Assembly (NCBI GenBank): GCA_964433905.1
Contig: CAYSSM010000023.1
Coordinates: forward strand, 1 to 8,375
Source of the DNA: CAYSSM01 sp964433905
GTDB taxonomy: Bacteria > Patescibacteriota > UBA1384 > UBA12157 > JAENIV01
DNA length: 8,375 bases
Direction: 5' to 3'
The notes below the pieces were generated by a model that had not been told where the DNA came from, did not search any database, and saw nothing but the letters and a program-made list of their open reading frames with translations. Positions 5,699 through 8,375 of the stretch are shown piece by piece; position 1 is the first letter of the stretch, and each line of letters begins with the position of its first letter. Position numbers and translations under genes: made by a program.

Positions 5699-6835
5699 TT
5701 ATGCCAGGATAAGCATCTTTCGGACAATACTGATTCGGTCAAGGACCGTGAGGTAACTACCAAGCTTTGCTACCTCGTCGTTTTCCGGCCGCGGCGACCA
5801 GCGACTGTACTTGTCAGGATCCAGTTGTCCAGTGACCTCGATAACGGCAGAAAAGCAGTCATCGTGTGTCAGGAAGTATTCCAGCAACATATCAAGAGTT
5901 GCCATCTGCTCCTCGTTATAGATATCAAACGGCAGATGGGTGCCAATTGTACCATCTTTCATAACGGCGCGGCGCGAAGCGCCAAGATGGAGAATTTGTG
6001 GTTCAGTTAGACGAAGGAAATCTGCCAAACCCATTCTACTGTATTCTAATGGCGGAAGACCCTTCTCTAGCCAATAGCCAGCCAATTCGGCCAACATAAC
6101 CCTAACATCGTAGCCTGGTGTCAAAGGGCCATATTGACTATTATTTGGCCGCCAACGCAGTAAGACATCCAGATCTTCCCTTCTCATTAGGAGATTCTGG
6201 GCGCCATAGAAGTGCTCGCAGTCGAGGGTAAACATTACTCCCGCCTCTTGCTTAATCCAGGATGCATCCTTCCATGAACCGGTCTGAAGCGCAAGGTATG
6301 TCGGCACCTTATGGCCGCCTTCACGGAAATTGCAGTTATCCACATTTTCGGTAGAAATGATGCCACCCGAGATTTCATTGAGTCGCCGCAGCGGCTCGAT
6401 TTGCTTTTGGATGTGGGCAAGCATCTCGGCCGCACTGATGGGCGAGTTGTAGCGTTCCAACCCCGCGTCCTCCGCCGGCTCAACTGAAACAGCCGGCCGC
6501 AGGTGGTAGATGAGCGCCTTAAGGCCGAATTCTTCGTGAAGGATCTTTGCCTGTTTGGCCTGATTAACCATTGTTTCCGGCGGATCAGCTGAATCACCTA
6601 ATTGCTTGGCGGCACCGGCAGGCGGATGCCAAGTAATAACACCTCCTGCTTCTTTTACGGCATGACAGCATTCGTCCACCCAATTACCCGGTTCAAGCGG
6701 CATGTCGCCGCCCTTGAGCTCGATGCCGAAGGTCATACCCACTTCAGCCAGTAACGGCCTTACCGACATCATAAACCGGCAACGCAATCTTTCTTCCCAG
6801 TCATTCATCCCCATCGGCAGCATCAGTGCCTTCAT
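5699..6835 (-). CDS. Xylose-isomerase-like TIM-barrel protein, probable metalloenzyme of unknown reaction
   Basis: I do not recognise an exact family for this 378-residue protein. Its strands follow a TIM-barrel pattern with polar residues at strand ends: GIEL (E40 region), VITWHPP (H70), ALIYHLRP (H111), IISTENVD (E163), FTLDCEH (D205, E207, H208), ILHLGAS (H283), IGTHLP (H300) and VIEVTG (E333). Such Glu/Asp/His sets are typical of metal-binding xylose-isomerase-like (AP endonuclease 2 superfamily) barrels. The partial protein at the right edge shares the same motif order (KIEN, LLDLEH, YHLTG, TTHMP, VLEV), so the two are homologues. The start at 6835 is supported by AGAGGAGA at 6843-6850, seven bases upstream, and by a promoter at 6886-6913; an extension to 6976 would run through that promoter. 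Base composition is visibly more GC-rich than its neighbours. Isomerase, epimerase, lyase or oxidative chemistry are all possible. Confidence 0.82.
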   Translation of the reverse strand: MKALMLPMGMNDWEERLRCRFMMSVRPLLAEVGMTFGIELKGGDMPLEPGNWVDECCHAVKEAGGVITWHPPAGAAKQLGDSADPPETMVNQAKQAKILHEEFGLKALIYHLRPAVSVEPAEDAGLERYNSPISAAEMLAHIQKQIEPLRRLNEISGGIISTENVDNCNFREGGHKVPTYLALQTGSWKDASWIKQEAGVMFTLDCEHFYGAQNLLMRREDLDVLLRWRPNNSQYGPLTPGYDVRVMLAELAGYWLEKGLPPLEYSRMGLADFLRLTEPQILHLGASRRAVMKDGTIGTHLPFDIYNEEQMATLDMLLEYFLTHDDCFSAVIEVTGQLDPDKYSRWSPRPENDEVAKLGSYLTVLDRISIVRKMLILA

Positions 6836-6842
6836 CTGTCTT

Positions 6843-6850
6843 TCTCCTCT
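6843..6850 (-). promoter_or_regulatory. Ribosome binding site deciding the TIM-barrel gene start
   Basis: AGAGGAGA on the minus strand lies seven bases before the ATG at 6835. In-frame codons further upstream have no comparable site and overlap the promoter. Confidence 0.75.
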
Positions 6851-6885
6851 GCGTAAGATGTGCGCCGCATAATTGCGGATATTTA

Positions 6886-6913
6886 AATATATCATCTTGA
6901 AGCTTTTTGTCAA
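6886..6913 (-). promoter_or_regulatory. Sigma70-type promoter of the full-length TIM-barrel gene
   Basis: On the minus strand a perfect -35 TTGACA (6913-6908) is followed after 16 bases by TATATT (6891-6886). Transcription should begin near 6879, giving a leader of about 45 bases. A small hairpin CCGCA-TAAT-TGCGG (6865-6878) sits right at the predicted transcript start. Confidence 0.75.
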
Positions 6914-6983
6914 TGCATCGTAATGCGACACAACATATTGGAAACCCTTTAAATCATAGTTATCTTTACAGCTCAAGACCTTG

Positions 6984-6995
6984 ATCTATATAGAT
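6984..6995. repeat. 12-base perfect palindrome upstream of the TIM-barrel promoter
   Basis: ATCTATATAGAT is self-complementary and lies about 70 bases upstream of the -35 box. It might be an operator or activator site, but AT-rich palindromes of this length also arise by chance and no second copy is nearby. Confidence 0.3.
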
Positions 6996-7007
6996 TACTG
7001 TAATATA

Positions 7008-7078
7008 CAAGCTAAAGCTTGAGCTACGATTCCTCCCGTAGAACAGGCTTTAGCCTGCTAATAACACGCTAAAGCGTG
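7008..7078. repeat. Cluster of three 14-base palindromes with compensating changes
   Basis: The units are CAAGCT-AA-AGCTTG (7008-7021), CAGGCT-TT-AGCCTG (7044-7057) and CACGCT-AA-AGCGTG (7065-7078). All fit CANGCT-WW-AGCNTG; the third base is A, G or C, and its partner changes to match. A further hairpin, CTACG (7024-7028) with CGTAG (7037-7041), lies between the first two. The paired changes argue that the folded form matters. The 354-base gap 6836-7189 holds this cluster, the downstream TIM-barrel promoter and leader, and the cupin terminator; I see no gene in it. Confidence 0.75.
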
Positions 7079-7124
7079 CTCTATAAATATATAACCCTCG
7101 AATATTTTGTCAGTTCAATGCATC

Positions 7125-7149
7125 AAAAAAACCGCCTCGATGGACGGTT
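7125..7149 (-). terminator. Intrinsic terminator of the cupin gene
   Basis: On the minus strand AACCG-T-CC (7149-7142) pairs with GG-CGGTT (7136-7130) around the loop ATCGA, with one bulged T. A run of seven T (7131-7125) ends the structure. It lies about 40 bases past the TAA stop of the cupin gene. Confidence 0.8.
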
Positions 7150-7189
7150 GTTATTGATCCTTTATTTGTCGTTAGAAATTTCCAAAGGA

Positions 7190-7636
7190 TTAAGGCGCTA
7201 AGACTAAAGCAAGGTTATAAGCTGGATCTTCGGGTAATACCATGGGCAGCAAAATAAGGATGCTGTCTTTACTGTTAGAAAACCTGAAACCTATATTAGC
7301 CGGTATGAGAAGATACTCACCCTTTTTGATAAAGATTGGAATTCCGAATTCTGGTGTTTCTTTACAGATTGAGAAAGTAACCATGCCCTCAGTCACCATA
7401 AACAAATTGGCGAAGGGCGTAATAATATAAGAACCAAAACTAGATTCGATGATCTCACTATCAGAGACCAACGCTCCTAACCTTCCTCCCTTGGATGCTG
7501 CTTTCACACAAACAAAGCGGAAAACACCAGCTTTAATGGGTGAATTTACCATATCGCATTCGATGATTCGTAGGAGGTCCAGTTCGCGTTGACCGAATTT
7601 CTGGTGCTCAAGCCCTTCAATCCCGTAGTCCTCCAT
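7190..7636 (-). CDS. Cupin-fold protein without the usual metal-binding histidines
   Basis: The 148-residue protein is predicted to form one small beta-barrel. Residues 70-121 follow the cupin layout: YIITPFANLFMVTEGMVTFSI (first motif, with E83-G84), a short linker, then IKKGEYLLIPANIGFRFSN (second motif, with the G-x5-P-x3-G spacing). The His residues that normally bind metal in both motifs are absent (IPANIGF in place of P-x-H). It is therefore probably a metal-free cupin: a ligand-binding, structural or non-metal isomerase-type protein. The N-terminal 65 residues are not recognised. The ATG at 7636 has AGGAGG at 7644-7649, seven bases upstream. It has its own near-consensus promoter and terminator and sits between two homologous TIM-barrel genes, suggesting a shared metabolic role, though not a shared transcript. 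No signal peptide is visible. Confidence 0.75.
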   Translation of the reverse strand: MEDYGIEGLEHQKFGQRELDLLRIIECDMVNSPIKAGVFRFVCVKAASKGGRLGALVSDSEIIESSFGSYIITPFANLFMVTEGMVTFSICKETPEFGIPIFIKKGEYLLIPANIGFRFSNSKDSILILLPMVLPEDPAYNLALVLAP

Positions 7637-7643
7637 TTTGCTT

Positions 7644-7649
7644 CCTCCT
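7644..7649 (-). promoter_or_regulatory. Ribosome binding site of the cupin gene
   Basis: AGGAGG on the minus strand, seven bases before the ATG at 7636; a full-strength site that fixes the start. Confidence 0.75.
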
Positions 7650-7665
7650 GAATAAGGATATTGTT

Positions 7666-7694
7666 ATAATAGCAGATTTAATTTTTCTTGTCAA
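7666..7694 (-). promoter_or_regulatory. Sigma70-type promoter of the cupin gene
   Basis: On the minus strand TTGACA (7694-7689), a 17-base spacer and TATTAT (7671-7666) match the sigma70 consensus at 11 of 12 positions with ideal spacing. It lies in the 85-base gap after the upstream TIM-barrel gene and would give a leader of roughly 20 bases including the ribosome binding site. Confidence 0.85.
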
Positions 7695-7721
7695 CCAGAT
7701 CTAAAGATTGGTGGATTCAGG

Positions 7722-8375
7722 TTACAATTCTTCTAACAAAATTCTGCAGAGATTATAAAACGAAAGTTCAGTTTCGTTGGGACGAAGATAATCATAACAA
7801 GGATTGTCCCCCTTGCTTGCCACTTCTAGAACTATCACCTCGGGTTCTTGAGCGAGAACCATTTTTAAATATTTGCGGAAAACTTTATCGTCCGTTTCAA
7901 CCGGCATATGAGTAGTAATTTTTTTACCCGGATCAATTTCACAAAAAGACCCCGTTAAATGATAAAATTTGGCCTTAATTTTTTTAATCCAGTCTTTAAT
8001 TTCGTATTTTTCATCTGTATAGGGAATATAGCCCTTTTTAACATAGAAACCATATTTTTCATAAATTTTTCTATCGGCAAAAGTCAGATTTTCAATTTTT
8101 TTAAGAGGTATGTTGTCGTAATTTTCTTCGCGGTTTAAAAAATTTAATACAATTGCCAAATGTTCAAGATCAAGGAGGATATCGCAACCTTGTTCTTCTT
8201 TTATTTCCAAAAGATCGTTTAATCTTCCTGCGCCAGTGTATAAAAAAGTGCTGGGAAGATATTTTCCGTCTTCCTTATAACAGTCGGTTAAAGGAAAGTT
8301 TTCGATTTTTAAATTAAAATAGTGTTTGAGTATTTTTACCAACTCACTGTTGGCTTTTGATATTTTAAGTAATTC
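7722..8375 (-). CDS. Xylose-isomerase-like TIM-barrel protein, N-terminus cut by window edge
   Basis: The frame is open from the right edge to TAA at 7722-7724, giving the last 217 residues. No convincing start lies inside the window; TTG at 8342 has no ribosome binding site and would begin in mid-helix, so the gene continues beyond 8375. In window numbering the motifs are KIENF (E25), ILLDLEH (D69, E71, H72), FYHLTG (H139), TTHMP (H156) and IVLEVAS (E184). They occur in the same order, with similar spacing, as in the full-length TIM-barrel protein at 5699-6835. Similarity also extends to weaker positions such as the Lx-IKEE/QG stretch before LDLEH. It is a divergent homologue with a much more AT-rich, lysine-rich sequence. 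The function is unknown; a metal-dependent sugar or metabolite enzyme is the likeliest class. No clear terminator follows it. Confidence 0.78.
   Translation of the reverse strand, partial: ELLKISKANSELVKILKHYFNLKIENFPLTDCYKEDGKYLPSTFLYTGAGRLNDLLEIKEEQGCDILLDLEHLAIVLNFLNREENYDNIPLKKIENLTFADRKIYEKYGFYVKKGYIPYTDEKYEIKDWIKKIKAKFYHLTGSFCEIDPGKKITTHMPVETDDKVFRKYLKMVLAQEPEVIVLEVASKGDNPCYDYLRPNETELSFYNLCRILLEEL

Noticed and set aside
6836..6976. N-terminal extension of 47 residues on the full-length TIM-barrel protein
   Set aside because: The stretch contains a near-consensus promoter and the strong ribosome binding site for the ATG at 6835, and its translation has no family-like character.
7008..7078. 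Short CRISPR array or tRNA-like RNA
   Set aside because: The units are self-complementary, unevenly spaced (36 and 21 bases) and lack spacers of constant length. No cloverleaf with T and anticodon arms can be drawn.
7695..7711. Hairpin CCAGATC/GATTGG as terminator of the right-edge gene
   Set aside because: The pairing is imperfect and short, with no T run on the minus strand immediately after it.
8340..8342. TTG as the start of the right-edge TIM-barrel gene
   Set aside because: The frame stays open to the window end, no ribosome binding site precedes the TTG, and the homologue has about 150 more residues upstream.

Overview
This window reads as bacterial DNA in which every gene I can support lies on the minus strand. 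It uses the standard stop codons, including TGA, and most starts have good Shine-Dalgarno sites. Lysine-rich proteins, gene-sized blocks of differing base composition, several families of small palindromic repeats and a nucleotide-sugar operon fit an uncultivated bacterium, possibly of the Candidate Phyla Radiation (Patescibacteria). That placement is a guess from style, not from a marker gene. No RNA genes, CRISPR arrays or transposase genes were seen.

Left half (1-4429), surface-sugar region. In transcription order: a Gfo/Idh/MocA NAD(P)-dependent oxidoreductase (GTG start), a left-handed beta-helix acyltransferase with a Cys-rich tail, a class I SAM-dependent methyltransferase, and a DegT/DnrJ/EryC1 PLP aminotransferase. 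These four genes overlap by 8, 13 and 4 bases and must be one operon. After a 143-base repeat-rich gap comes an extended-SDR NAD-dependent epimerase/dehydratase that runs off the left edge. Oxidoreductase, aminotransferase and acyltransferase match the WbpB, WbpE and WbpD steps that convert a UDP-GlcNAc-derived uronic acid to a 2,3-diacetamido sugar. The methyltransferase suggests further decoration of the sugar or glycan. The preceding 6-dehydrogenase (WbpA-like) is not in the window.

Right half (4660-8375), independent single genes. In transcription order: a TIM-barrel protein cut by the right edge, a cupin-fold protein lacking the usual metal histidines, a full-length TIM-barrel protein clearly related to the first, and an EamA/DMT-type membrane transporter. 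The cupin and the full-length TIM-barrel gene each have a near-consensus sigma70 promoter, a strong ribosome binding site and an intrinsic terminator. The transporter has a terminator and a weaker promoter candidate. The two related TIM barrels around a cupin are the least familiar protein content here; I do not recognise their reaction.

Repeats. A 48-base palindromic element sits inside the aminotransferase, adding exactly 16 codons in frame. A 47-base relative with the same nine-base-pattern ends lies between the transporter and the sugar operon, inside a larger 90-base inverted-repeat unit. A third, unrelated family of three 14-base palindromes (CANGCT-WW-AGCNTG, with compensating changes at N) lies upstream of the full-length TIM-barrel gene. 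A nested inverted repeat fills the gap before the epimerase.
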